Shown here one piece after another: positions 17,578 through 25,869 of a stretch of DNA of 64,000 nucleotides. The translations under genes and the position numbers were made by a program. Under the pieces are notes generated by a model. It did no database searches. It worked only from the letters and a program-made list of their open reading frames with translations, and was not told the DNA's origin. Source of the DNA: CALBZG01 sp964486295 (GTDB taxonomy: Bacteria > Bacillota > Clostridia > Peptostreptococcales > Anaerovoracaceae); NCBI GenBank assembly GCA_964486295.1, contig CAZAMF010000001.1, positions 1-64,000 of the forward strand, read 5' to 3'. Position 1 is the stretch's first letter. Every line of letters starts with the position of its first letter.

Positions 17578-18360
17578 CTATAGAAGCATTCTGTCATTGT
17601 CAATCTCAAATCGGGCCACCAACTTGTCCACAGTAGTGCAGCGCCGCTCCTCACCGGAGATGTCCATGACGATTTTTCCATCCTTCATAAGTATGGTTCT
17701 GTTGCCATGCTCCAGTGCTGCTTTCATGTTGTGCGTGATCATCAGGGTGCACATTCCCGGAGTCTTCGACAGTTCGTCGGTGAGGGAAAGCACCTTCATT
17801 GCCGCGCCGGGATCCAATGCAGCCGTATGCTCATCAAGAAGCAGCACTTCGGGATTTGAAATCACCGCCATAAACAGCGTCAGCGCCTGACGCTGGCCTC
17901 CTGAAAGAAGCTTGGATTTCTGCTTCATCCTGTTTTCGAGGCCCATTCCAAGTGCGGCAAGTTTCTCTCTGAAAAATTCCCTGTCACGCTTATTCAGACC
18001 TTTCTGCAAGCCCAGAGGCTTGTTTTTCGAATAGGCGATGGCGAGATTTTCTTCTATGGTCATATCGAAAGCCGTTCCTTTAAGGGGATCCTGAAAAACT
18101 CTTCCGATGTGCCTCGATCGCTTGTATTCAGGTGTTCTGGTCATATCAGCTCCACTCAGGAGTATTCTGCCCGAATCCACCGGATAAACACCTGAAATGC
18201 AATTCATCAATGTGGATTTTCCCGCTCCGTTGCTGCCGATGATCGTAATAAAGTCGCTTTCATTTACAGTGAGGCTGATATTGTCCAGAGCTATTTTTTC
18301 GTTCACTGTGCCTCTGCCGAATACCTTGCTTATGCCAATCAGTTCAAGCATTTTTTTCAC
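17578..18360 (-). CDS. ABC transporter ATP-binding protein of TrpXYZ-type importer
   Basis: A 260-residue ATPase. Walker A is IGSNGAGKST (about 35-45), the signature is LLSGGQRQALTL and Walker B is VLLLDEHTAALDP. The His in place of Pro after DE is common in this COG1101 subgroup. It is the third gene of a minus-strand operon with permease and binding lipoprotein, and overlaps the permease end by 17 bp. The start is a GTG preceded by AAGGAAGGCGG; an ATG three codons later is the alternative. Given the Trp T-box upstream, the transporter most likely imports tryptophan or a related aromatic compound (the TrpZ position). Confidence 0.85.
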   Translation of the reverse strand: MKKMLELIGISKVFGRGTVNEKIALDNISLTVNESDFITIIGSNGAGKSTLMNCISGVYPVDSGRILLSGADMTRTPEYKRSRHIGRVFQDPLKGTAFDMTIEENLAIAYSKNKPLGLQKGLNKRDREFFREKLAALGMGLENRMKQKSKLLSGGQRQALTLFMAVISNPEVLLLDEHTAALDPGAAMKVLSLTDELSKTPGMCTLMITHNMKAALEHGNRTILMKDGKIVMDISGEERRCTTVDKLVARFEIDNDRMLL

Positions 18361-19240
18361 CCGCCTTCCTTATAAGAGAGAACTTCTCCCCCATGATCCC
18401 CGTAGACAGAGCGAAAGTGACAATGAATGCCGATATGAGCTTGAGATCGCTGGCGGGCATTCCGAGAGCGAAAGCAAATCCGATGATGGTTCTATAGAGA
18501 ATAGCCCCCAGGGACACTGCAATCAATCTCCTCAGGAGAGTCTTTGTCCCGAAGACAACCTCGCCGATGATTACGGAAGCCAGTCCGATAACAACCATGC
18601 CGACCCCCATGCCGACATCTGCGAAGGTCTGGTATTGCGCCAGCATTCCTCCGGCCAGAGCGACAAATCCGTTGGATAGGGCAAGGCCTATAAGCCGCAT
18701 GGCATCGCTGTTAATCCCGGATGCCCTCACCATGTCTTCATTGTCACCGGTGGCACGCAGGGCAAAGCCCAGGCGTGTTTTCAGGAAATAATAGAAACCG
18801 GCAGTGATGAACGCAAGGATGATCAGGCTTAAAAAAAGCGAACTGTACCGTACATCAAGCAGTTCTCCAAAGCTCTTATAGATGGTGTCGCTTCTTGTCA
18901 GCGCGATATTTGACTTGCCTCCCATGATTCTCAGGTTGATGGAATATAACCCGAGCATGACCAGGATGCCCGCGAGAAGAGGCTGGATTTTCAATTTTGT
19001 ATTCAATAGAGCAGTGACCGTGCCGGCAAGGCACCCGGCAACAAAGGACAGCAAAAGACCGAGCCAGGGACTGTAACCCAGACTGCAGATGACCGCAGAT
19101 GAGGCCATGCCCGTCACCATGCTGCCGTCTACGGTCAGGTCCGGGGTGTTCAAAGTCCTGAAAGACAAGAACACTCCGAGAGCCATGACGGAATAGATCA
19201 GGCCAAGTTCAATTGAATCCATAAATGTTATAAAAGTCAT
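18344..19240 (-). CDS. ABC transporter permease of TrpXYZ-type importer
   Basis: A 298-residue membrane protein with eight or nine hydrophobic helices and the branched-chain permease-like fold of COG4120. It contains the conserved DLTVDGSMVTG segment near residues 33-44, which is characteristic of this permease family. It sits between the binding protein (14 bp upstream) and the ATPase (17 bp overlap), so all three are translationally linked. The Trp-type T-box upstream of the operon makes a tryptophan-related substrate the best inference (TrpY position). The ATG is preceded by AAGGAG at a spacing of about 10. Confidence 0.85.
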   Translation of the reverse strand: MTFITFMDSIELGLIYSVMALGVFLSFRTLNTPDLTVDGSMVTGMASSAVICSLGYSPWLGLLLSFVAGCLAGTVTALLNTKLKIQPLLAGILVMLGLYSINLRIMGGKSNIALTRSDTIYKSFGELLDVRYSSLFLSLIILAFITAGFYYFLKTRLGFALRATGDNEDMVRASGINSDAMRLIGLALSNGFVALAGGMLAQYQTFADVGMGVGMVVIGLASVIIGEVVFGTKTLLRRLIAVSLGAILYRTIIGFAFALGMPASDLKLISAFIVTFALSTGIMGEKFSLIRKAGEKNA

Positions 19241-19254
19241 TGAATAGGAACTCC

Positions 19255-20247
19255 TTATTCTCCAAGCACAGTCGCTTTGTCCAAAACGGATTGCGGGAAC
19301 GTCACGCCGATCTGATCCGCTGTTTTCTGATTGATGTAGATGTCCATATCTTTCATTGTCATCACAGGGATCGTTCCGGGATCTGCTCCATTCATGATTT
19401 GTGCCGCCATTTTTGCTGTTTCCTGCCCCAGAATTGTATAATTGATCCCGTATGTTGCCAGACCTCCGTCATTCACCATAGAATCCGCGCCCACATAGAA
19501 AGGGATCTTGGCATCGATCAGGGTTTGAGAAATGATCGGCATGGTTGCGGCAACAGTATTATCGATGGGTGAGAAAACCGCATCGGCGTTTTGCGCCAGA
19601 TAGCTTGCAGACTGCTGCACTTCACTGGAGTTCATAACAGGCGCCTCAATTACCGTCAGACCATTGGCTGCTGCAAATTCTTTCAGATCGTCGATTACCG
19701 AAACCGAATTAATCTCACTGGAATTGTATAAAGCGCCGATTGTTTTGATGTCCGGTGTTATTTCCAGTGCAAGCTTCATAATCATTTCAGCGGAAACCGC
19801 ATCGGAGGTTCCGGTGACATTCCCTCCCGGATTTTCAAGGCTGTCCACCAGCCCCGCAGCCAGCGGATCTGTAACCGCAGAAAATATGATCGGGATTTCT
19901 GTTGTCTCCCCGAGAGCCGCCTGTGCGGACGGGGTCGCGATTGCAATGATCAGGTCATAGTTGTTTGAAACAAACTTCTGACAGATGGTTTTAAGGTTGG
20001 CCTGTTCATTCTGAGCATTCTGATAGTCCACGATCATGGTCTCACCATCCACATAACCTTCACTTGCAAGCTGAGCCAGGATTGATTCCCTGATGGTGTC
20101 CAGGGATGGGTGCTCGACGATTTGCACGATGCCCACCGTTGGAATATCTTTGGCTGGTTCAGAAGTATTTCCACCGCAACCGGTGAAGAGGGCTGACAAC
20201 AGGATCGCAACAGTCAGTAATACGAGTACTCTTTTTGTAGTTTTCAT
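19255..20247 (-). CDS. ABC transporter substrate-binding lipoprotein of TrpXYZ-type importer
   Basis: A 330-residue COG2984-type periplasmic-binding-fold protein. It begins with a lipoprotein signal peptide; the lipobox ends at C24 in ALFTGC and is followed by a Gly/Asn/Ser linker, so it should be tethered to the outer face of the membrane. Two alpha/beta lobes follow. It is the first gene of the operon and lies about 60 nt after the T-box terminator. ATG 20247 is supported by AAAAGGAGATTTAAG; a longer reading from 20313 would run into the terminator. The TrpX role is inferred from the T-box specifier and the gene order. Confidence 0.85.
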   Translation of the reverse strand: MKTTKRVLVLLTVAILLSALFTGCGGNTSEPAKDIPTVGIVQIVEHPSLDTIRESILAQLASEGYVDGETMIVDYQNAQNEQANLKTICQKFVSNNYDLIIAIATPSAQAALGETTEIPIIFSAVTDPLAAGLVDSLENPGGNVTGTSDAVSAEMIMKLALEITPDIKTIGALYNSSEINSVSVIDDLKEFAAANGLTVIEAPVMNSSEVQQSASYLAQNADAVFSPIDNTVAATMPIISQTLIDAKIPFYVGADSMVNDGGLATYGINYTILGQETAKMAAQIMNGADPGTIPVMTMKDMDIYINQKTADQIGVTFPQSVLDKATVLGE

Positions 20248-20305
20248 CTTAAATCTCCTTTTCTTAATAAAATTCAGCCGGAAAAGGGTTCTCTGCCGAT
20301 AGCGC

Positions 20306-20590
20306 AAAAACAAAAAATCCGTCCTTGAAATCTCAAGGACAGACTGTTAATCTGCGGTACCACCTTGTTTGATGCGTTCTTTTGCGCATCCACTCTGCAG
20401 AGTGCCATCACACCCTCAGCACGTAACGCCTGCTTCACGTCGCCGCTACTGAAACGGTTCCAATCGTTAAAAACCGGTTTGTTCGCTTTGCCCTCGGAGG
20501 CCCATTTGCTGTGACTTGCATTTATCCGGCTTGCACCGCCCCGGACTCGCTGTGAAACAGTTGAACAGCTTTACTCCCTCGTCATAGGTT
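20306..20590 (-). promoter_or_regulatory. T-box riboswitch with Trp (UGG) specifier
   Basis: On the minus strand, a Stem I beginning near GAGGGAGTAAAG contains an AGTCC...GGTGCAAGCC region and ends in CAAATGGGCCTCCGAGG; the codon TGG (20504-20502) occupies the specifier position. The hallmark antiterminator bulge AAGGTGGTACCGC is at 20366-20354. A terminator hairpin with arms TCTGTCCTTGA and TCAAGGACGGA followed by TTTTTTG spans 20343-20311. Uncharged tRNA-Trp binding should permit transcription of the importer genes. Boundaries are approximate. Confidence 0.93.
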
Positions 20591-20700
20591 TATTATTTTG
20601 TTTATATTAGGCAATTTAACACCAATCAGGCCGCCTGTCAAGGATGAAAATGATTTTATCGTCATTCATTCATATCTCAAACTCTCATCTTCAGTTACCG

Positions 20701-20733
20701 GCAGCATGGTCGCCATATACGCGACCATGCTGC
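20701..20733. repeat. Perfect 13-bp inverted repeat
   Basis: Arms GCAGCATGGTCGC and GCGACCATGCTGC separated by a 7-nt loop (CATATAC). It lies 22 bp past the stop of the coiled-coil gene. There is no T-tract on either strand, so it may be a weak terminator, an mRNA-end stabiliser or a protein site. Confidence 0.6.
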
Positions 20734-20754
20734 GATGTGCATTGTTCATTTCAA

Positions 20755-20997
20755 TTAATCCTTAAATGGGCCTTTCCATTCGCCTTTACCTTTCTGGGTA
20801 GCCTCGAATTCTTTCGCCCGGAGCGCTTCGGCTTCAGCCTCTGCTTTATGCTCCACTATGATCGCTTCATCCTCCGAATCAGATTTTAACTCTTCCGCTT
20901 TCTTTCTCAACTCATCCATTGCTTCCGATGCATCCGCTTTTAGCTCTTCGGCGAGATCTTCGGCTTTGTTTTTTAAATCGTCAAGTATGTTGTTCAT
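20755..20997 (-). CDS. Small acidic helical protein, function unknown
   Basis: An 80-residue, highly charged protein that is almost entirely heptad-like helix (DDLKNKAEDLAEELKADAS, then more Glu/Ala/Lys repeats), ending in a Lys/Gly/Trp-rich tail. No catalytic motif, membrane segment or signal peptide is visible. It resembles the small YtxH-like or stress-related coiled-coil proteins only in composition, not enough for a family call. The start at 20997 is set by AAGGAG eight bases upstream. It stands alone between the T-box leader and the AEC transporter gene and is transcribed away from the latter. Confidence 0.65.
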   Translation of the reverse strand: MNNILDDLKNKAEDLAEELKADASEAMDELRKKAEELKSDSEDEAIIVEHKAEAEAEALRAKEFEATQKGKGEWKGPFKD

Positions 20998-21222
20998 TAT
21001 TAACATCTCCTTTTTCATTGAAACATTCATGATCACTCATGAAATACTTAAGATGCCAGATCGGTAATTTTAAATAAATATACCCCGATTCAGGAGGCCT
21101 AAAGCACGCAACTATTGTCAGGAAAGAGAAATTAAAGGCTTCCATCCGATCTTGCACTGGATTTTTAACAGGCCGCCCGTTATACTGTTCACAGTGCAAA
21201 AATTCAAGAGAGAGGTTCATCC

Positions 21223-22167
21223 ATGCTTGCAGTCTTTTCAAATATAATGAGTGTCTTTGCCATCACACTGCTCGGCTTCATAGCCGCTAAGTTCCGATGG
21301 CTTCCCAGAGAATCCAGCCAATATCTTTCAAAATTGATGCTTGATATCTGCAGTCCCTGCCTGATTATCTACACGATGAGTCAACAGGAATTTTCGACGG
21401 CAACGATAACCATTGTAAAACAAGCCATGCTGCTGATGCTGATCGTACTAACGATTTCGACATTTCTGGCCATCCCGACAGTCAAGATCCTGGGAGTACA
21501 TAAACCCAATCGGGGCGTATATCGCGATTTACTGGTTTTAACCAATAACGGTTTCATGGGTTATCCTCTGGCGCTGGCAGTCTTCGGCCAGAGAGGGATG
21601 TTTGTCATGATCATCGCCAATGCGGTATTTACTTTATTTATGTATTCGGCTGGCGTCTATATCATGATTTATGACCATCACAAAAAATTGAGCCTGATCA
21701 CTATTTTGAAATCGATCATATCTATCCCGGTGATTGCCAGTGTGGCAGGCCTGCTTATATTTTATTTCGGCATTTCATTCCCACATCCGGTGGAGAATTT
21801 TCTAAGTTCAGTAGGGAACATGACTATTCCGCTTTCAATGCTGGTAATCGGGATACAATTATCTCAAAGTAGAGTGATGCAGGTACTGGGGAATAAGACG
21901 ATGTCAGCTACAATTTTTCTCCGGCTGGTTGCACTGCCTCTTTTTTTCTTTCTGATCCTATTAAAAGCACCTATTGATCCGCTGGTTTTCTGCGTGATCG
22001 TATTCGCAATGGCCATGCCGTCAGCAGCAGTGACAGTGATCCTCGCCGACATTCATGGCGCCAATGCGAAGCTGGCAGCAGAAGGTGTTTTTCTGACCAC
22101 ACTCTTTTCATTAATTACAATTCCGGTTGCAGGGATGCTGCTGACCGGATACCTGCAAATTGTTTAA
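21223..22167 (+). CDS. AEC-family transporter (auxin efflux carrier / malate permease type)
   Basis: A 314-residue membrane protein with ten predicted helices in two five-helix halves. The family pattern is visible in the N-terminal LGFIAAKFRWLP, in LTNNGFMGYPLALAVFG, and in the C-terminal MPSAAVTVILAD. Bacterial members move organic anions such as malate or malonate, or are uncharacterised; the substrate here is unknown. AAGAGAGAGG precedes the ATG. No partner gene is adjacent, as the next gene starts 139 bp later behind its own promoter. Confidence 0.85.
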   Translation: MLAVFSNIMSVFAITLLGFIAAKFRWLPRESSQYLSKLMLDICSPCLIIYTMSQQEFSTATITIVKQAMLLMLIVLTISTFLAIPTVKILGVHKPNRGVYRDLLVLTNNGFMGYPLALAVFGQRGMFVMIIANAVFTLFMYSAGVYIMIYDHHKKLSLITILKSIISIPVIASVAGLLIFYFGISFPHPVENFLSSVGNMTIPLSMLVIGIQLSQSRVMQVLGNKTMSATIFLRLVALPLFFFLILLKAPIDPLVFCVIVFAMAMPSAAVTVILADIHGANAKLAAEGVFLTTLFSLITIPVAGMLLTGYLQIV

Positions 22168-22226
22168 CTTAACAGTAAATCCCGTTAACGGTTGCATCCG
22201 CATACTGAATCGACCATCAGCCGCTA

Positions 22227-22255
22227 TTGATATACGCGCAGATCTGGATTATTAT
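22227..22255 (+). promoter_or_regulatory. Promoter of the ArsP_2-cbiMQO operon
   Basis: TTGATA at 22227-22232 and TATTAT at 22250-22255, with 17 bp spacing; the first start codon is 51 bp downstream. No riboswitch was recognised here. Confidence 0.45.
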
Positions 22256-22306
22256 GATTATATATAAGTAGCTTAATTAGGATCTATCATTCAAAAAGGA
22301 AAGGCT

Positions 22307-23170
22307 ATGTGGGAAATCATTAAGGAGTCGTTTATAGATTCTATAAAGATGCTTCCTTTTTTGATGGGAGCATATATATTGATTGAATATCTCGAGCAGG
22401 GAGCCGGATTGAAGATGAGAACTTTCCTAAGAAGACTCAAAATCTTCGGACCTGTAGGCGGGGCTTTTCTGGGCTTGATCCCCCAGTGTGGATTTTCCGT
22501 TGCTGCCGCTAATTTTTATAGCAAAAAACTGATTACGACGGGAACCTTGATGTCGGTTTTTCTGGCCACTTCCGATGAAGCGATCCCTGTACTCATTGCC
22601 AATCCAGGGAATGGCGCACTAATCATCCGACTGATGGGGATCAAACTGATCGTGGCTGTGTTCTTTGGAATCCTCATTGATCTTATTTTAAGCCGCATGA
22701 ATCCGGAACAAAAATATGCGAAGGATATGGCGGAGGGAGAAGAATCCGGACACCCTGACTGCAGCTGCTGCAACAAGCAGGAACGTGGTATCATGGCAAC
22801 TGCATTTATTCACAGTATGAAAATTTTCGCACTGGTATTCGTCGTTTCTGTTGCTTTGAATAGCGGACTCCACCTTTTGGGTGAAGAGGCGTTATCGGTA
22901 TTGTTAATGGAAAACAGCGTATTTCAGCCACTTTTGGCGGGGCTGCTTGGCCTCATTCCAAGTTGTGCATCATCGGTCATTTTGGCGGAGCTTTATCTGA
23001 AAGGCGGACTCAGCTTCGCATCCGTTGTGGCAGGACTATCCACCGGAGCGGGCATGGGTCTGATCGTTCTTTTTAAAGAAAACCGAAATAAAAAAGAAAA
23101 TATTCTGATTCTTGTCGGATTGTATATCATAGGGGTCTTTTCAGGACTTCTGCTGGCATTGGGTTTCTAA
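22307..23170 (+). CDS. ArsP_2-type membrane transporter (putative manganese/metal transporter)
   Basis: A 287-residue protein with about eight to ten helices in two related halves. Each half has the family signature: GLIPQCGFSVAAA near 55-68 and GLIPSCASSVILAE near 212-225. A cytoplasmic loop near residues 140-160 holds a metal-binding-like cluster HPDCSCC. NCBI family names for such proteins are putative manganese transporter or arsenic efflux protein; the substrate is not proven. It is the first gene in an operon with cbiMQO (21 bp gap), which suggests a transition-metal role, perhaps as the export counterpart or a second route. Start ATG follows AAAAAGGAAAGG. Confidence 0.78.
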   Translation: MWEIIKESFIDSIKMLPFLMGAYILIEYLEQGAGLKMRTFLRRLKIFGPVGGAFLGLIPQCGFSVAAANFYSKKLITTGTLMSVFLATSDEAIPVLIANPGNGALIIRLMGIKLIVAVFFGILIDLILSRMNPEQKYAKDMAEGEESGHPDCSCCNKQERGIMATAFIHSMKIFALVFVVSVALNSGLHLLGEEALSVLLMENSVFQPLLAGLLGLIPSCASSVILAELYLKGGLSFASVVAGLSTGAGMGLIVLFKENRNKKENILILVGLYIIGVFSGLLLALGF

Positions 23171-23191
23171 AACTATTTTTGGAGGTTAATC

Positions 23192-24190
23192 ATGCACATC
23201 CCAGACAACTATCTGAGTCCGTCAACCTGCCTGCTTATGGGCGCTGCTATGGTGCCCGTTCTTGCAACTGCAGCAAAAAAAGTAAAAGCGGAAGTTACAG
23301 AAGCCAAGATGCCTCTGCTTGGTATCGGTGCATCCTTTTCATTTATACTGATGATGTTTAATATCCCTTTGCCCGGGGGAACAACAGGGCACGCCGTTGG
23401 GGGAACGCTCCTCGCCATTTTGATGGGTCCGTATGCCGCATGCATATCGGTAACCGTGGCGCTGCTGATCCAGGCGCTGCTGTTCGGAGATGGCGGTATA
23501 CTGGCGCTTTCGGCCAACTGCTTCAATATGGCATTTGTGATGCCCTTCACAGGATATTGCGTGTACCGGTTTATCAAAGAAAAAACCGGCACGGGAAAAG
23601 GCGAATTCGTCGGAATTGCATTGGGATCATATCTTGGTATCAATTTTGCGGCCTTTTTTGCGGCAGTGGAATTTGGCATTCAGCCCCTGCTTTTTGTAAA
23701 CGAAGCAGGACAGCCTTTATATTGTCCCTATCCGCTTTCCGTTTCGATCCCGGCTATGATGATACCGCATTTCCTTGCGGCAGGTGTTTTGGAAGCCGCT
23801 TTTACTGCTGCTATTTTTGCTTTCATCAGGAAGGTATCACCGGGTATGATTTATAAAGGCGAAAAAAGGATCAAGCCAATCTATGCGTTGCTGGCTGCTC
23901 TTGTTTGTCTTTCACCGCTGGGTATTATAGCCGTAGGCACCGCTTGGGGAGAATGGGGAGCGGACGAAATCAAGGATGTAATCTCGGGAGGGAAACCACT
24001 GGGTTATATTCCGGAAGGAATGATCAACGGATTCCATTTTGATGCACCTTTGACGGATTACATTTTCGACGGACTGCCCGATGCCGTAGGAACCATACTT
24101 TCCGCATCGGCAGGAGTTGCTATCCTGATCATTTTATTCAAAATCGTTGGGAATACCATAAACAACAAGGCGGATAAGGGCATTGAATAA
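23192..24190 (+). CDS. cbiM: CbiM, cobalt/nickel ECF transporter S component
   Basis: A 332-residue membrane protein. It starts with MHIPDNYLSP; the N-terminal Met-His is the known metal ligand of CbiM/NikM proteins. The first 210 residues are the CbiM core with six or seven helices. The remaining C-terminal part, with a helix near 230-248 and another near 305-322 separated by an exported loop containing FDGLPDAVGT, looks like a fused CbiN/PDGLE-type module. The protein captures Co(II) or Ni(II) for the CbiQO energy unit encoded downstream. GGAGG precedes the ATG by 8 nt. Cobalt and nickel cannot be told apart by sequence alone. Confidence 0.92.
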   Translation: MHIPDNYLSPSTCLLMGAAMVPVLATAAKKVKAEVTEAKMPLLGIGASFSFILMMFNIPLPGGTTGHAVGGTLLAILMGPYAACISVTVALLIQALLFGDGGILALSANCFNMAFVMPFTGYCVYRFIKEKTGTGKGEFVGIALGSYLGINFAAFFAAVEFGIQPLLFVNEAGQPLYCPYPLSVSIPAMMIPHFLAAGVLEAAFTAAIFAFIRKVSPGMIYKGEKRIKPIYALLAALVCLSPLGIIAVGTAWGEWGADEIKDVISGGKPLGYIPEGMINGFHFDAPLTDYIFDGLPDAVGTILSASAGVAILIILFKIVGNTINNKADKGIE

Positions 24191-25019
24191 ACAAGCAGAG
24201 GATTTATTTGAGATCCCCGAATGGATCAGAAGAGAGGAAACACGAAATCCGCCGATAGGCAGGGATGCTTTTATTAATAAAAGCATCGTATCCATATTGA
24301 GCGTAATATCAAAAATAAAAGCGCAGGATACGGTCAAACCGTCAAAATATAAGGTAAATACTTCATTAAGAGTGATTTTCACGTTTGCGCTGATCATTTT
24401 GATCTCTATTTCAAGGAACTTTTCTTTTGTGGCGTTCGTAACCGTATATTTACTGATCACCTTAAGTATGCTGGAAGCAAAACAAATAATCAGCATCCTG
24501 AAAATCAGCAGTATCATGACTTTTTTCACATTTGTTGTGCTGTTGCCGGCTGCCGCCTGGGGGAACAGTTACAGCCTGGTCATGATCACATCAAAGGTTT
24601 TTGCAACGATAACCGCTGTAAACATCATATCCCACTCGGCAAAGTGGAACGAAATAACCAATACATTTAAAAAAATGTTTGTGCCGGATCTATTTATTCT
24701 GATACTCGATATGACAATAAAGTATATCTTTTTGCTGGGTGAGCTGGCGCTGAATATGTTATATGCTTTAAAACTGAGATCCCTCGGAATAAATAAAAGC
24801 AAATATACATCTTTAGCCGGGATAGGAGGCACGATTTTCATGAAGTCGGCGGAAATGGCGGAAGAAATGTATTCCGCCATGAAATGCAGGGGCTACACCG
24901 GCGAATATGGAGAATATAATGTTGTCACCAACAAATACAGACTAACAGCGGTGGACGCCATATATATCTTTACTAATATAACGATAGCTTTTGTTTTTAT
25001 TTATCTGGCAAGAAGTTGA
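24183..25019 (+). CDS. cbiQ: CbiQ, ECF transporter transmembrane T component
   Basis: A 278-residue membrane protein with about five to six helices. The coupling motif of T components is seen in EMYSAMKCRGYTGEY (about 230-245), the Ala-x-x-x-Arg-Gly segment that contacts the ATPase. It anchors CbiM to CbiO. The start is a TTG that overlaps the last codons of cbiM by 8 bp, giving translational coupling; no good ATG lies before the conserved PEW block. It ends 9 bp before cbiO. Family membership is clear, though the N-terminal 60 residues are polar and unusually long. Confidence 0.88.
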   Translation: MNKQAEDLFEIPEWIRREETRNPPIGRDAFINKSIVSILSVISKIKAQDTVKPSKYKVNTSLRVIFTFALIILISISRNFSFVAFVTVYLLITLSMLEAKQIISILKISSIMTFFTFVVLLPAAAWGNSYSLVMITSKVFATITAVNIISHSAKWNEITNTFKKMFVPDLFILILDMTIKYIFLLGELALNMLYALKLRSLGINKSKYTSLAGIGGTIFMKSAEMAEEMYSAMKCRGYTGEYGEYNVVTNKYRLTAVDAIYIFTNITIAFVFIYLARS

Positions 25020-25028
25020 AGGTGTTAT

Positions 25029-25814
25029 ATGATTGAAATCAAAGAAGTATATTATTCTTATTCGGGTGCCAACGCTTTAAATAACATAAGCCTGCAGATA
25101 GGAAAGGGCGATGCGATTGCGCTTCTTGGACCAAGCGGAAGCGGGAAATCCACATTGCTCAAACTGATAAACGGAATCATATCACCGGATCGTGGGGTTT
25201 ATAAATTCAATGATGAAATCATTACCGCAAAGAAGCTTCAGGACCATGTATTTTCAAAATCTTTTCACCGAAATATGGGCTTTGTCTTCCAGAATTCCGA
25301 CACCCAGCTGTTCTGCGCCGATATTTATGATGAAATTGCTTTCGGCCCGAGACAACTGGGTATGGACGAAGAGGAAATAGAGAAAAGAGTCCAGGATTGC
25401 CTGAGCTTGCTGGATCTTCAGGAGTTCAAAAATCGGACGCCATATCACTTAAGCGGCGGCGAGAAGCGAAAAGTGGCCATAGCAAGTGTGCTGTCTCTGA
25501 ATCCGGAAATCCTGGTTTTGGATGAGCCGATGACGGGTCTTGATCCGAGAACCCAGAGGTGGCTGGCCGAATTCCTTGTAAGGCTGAATCGTGCCGGAAA
25601 GACTCTGATCCTTTCTACGCATAATCTGGAGCTGGTATCTGAAATCTCAAGCAGAGCCGTACTTTTTGATGAGGATCACAAACTGGCTGCAGACAGACCG
25701 ACAGCAGAGCTGCTGGAAGATGTTGAACTGCTTAGAAGCGTCAATTTCGTGGATAAGTATTATCATTACCACGAAGGAAAAGAACACCGTCATTTCCATG
25801 ATCACAACTATTAA
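25029..25814 (+). CDS. cbiO: CbiO, ECF transporter ATPase with histidine-rich tail
   Basis: A 261-residue ATPase. Walker A is GPSGSGKST (about 36-44), the signature is LSGGEKRKVAIA, and Walker B is LVLDEPMTGLDP followed by the H-loop STHN. The last 20 residues are rich in histidine (YYHYHEGKEHRHFHDH), a likely metal-binding or buffering tail seen in some Ni/Co systems. It powers uptake with CbiM and CbiQ. It is the last gene of the operon and is followed by a strong hairpin terminator. The start ATG follows GAAGGTGTTAT. Confidence 0.93.
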   Translation: MIEIKEVYYSYSGANALNNISLQIGKGDAIALLGPSGSGKSTLLKLINGIISPDRGVYKFNDEIITAKKLQDHVFSKSFHRNMGFVFQNSDTQLFCADIYDEIAFGPRQLGMDEEEIEKRVQDCLSLLDLQEFKNRTPYHLSGGEKRKVAIASVLSLNPEILVLDEPMTGLDPRTQRWLAEFLVRLNRAGKTLILSTHNLELVSEISSRAVLFDEDHKLAADRPTAELLEDVELLRSVNFVDKYYHYHEGKEHRHFHDHNY

Positions 25815-25858
25815 AAAAGGCGCGCCAGGTGAATTAGATTCCATTAGCGCGCCTTTTT
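25814..25858. terminator. Bidirectional terminator between cbiO and the lipoprotein gene
   Basis: Arms AAAAAGGCGCGC and GCGCGCCTTTTT around a 21-nt loop. U-tracts result on both strands, so it can end cbiO (plus) and the convergent gene (minus). Confidence 0.85.
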
Positions 25859-25869
25859 GTATTTTCGAT

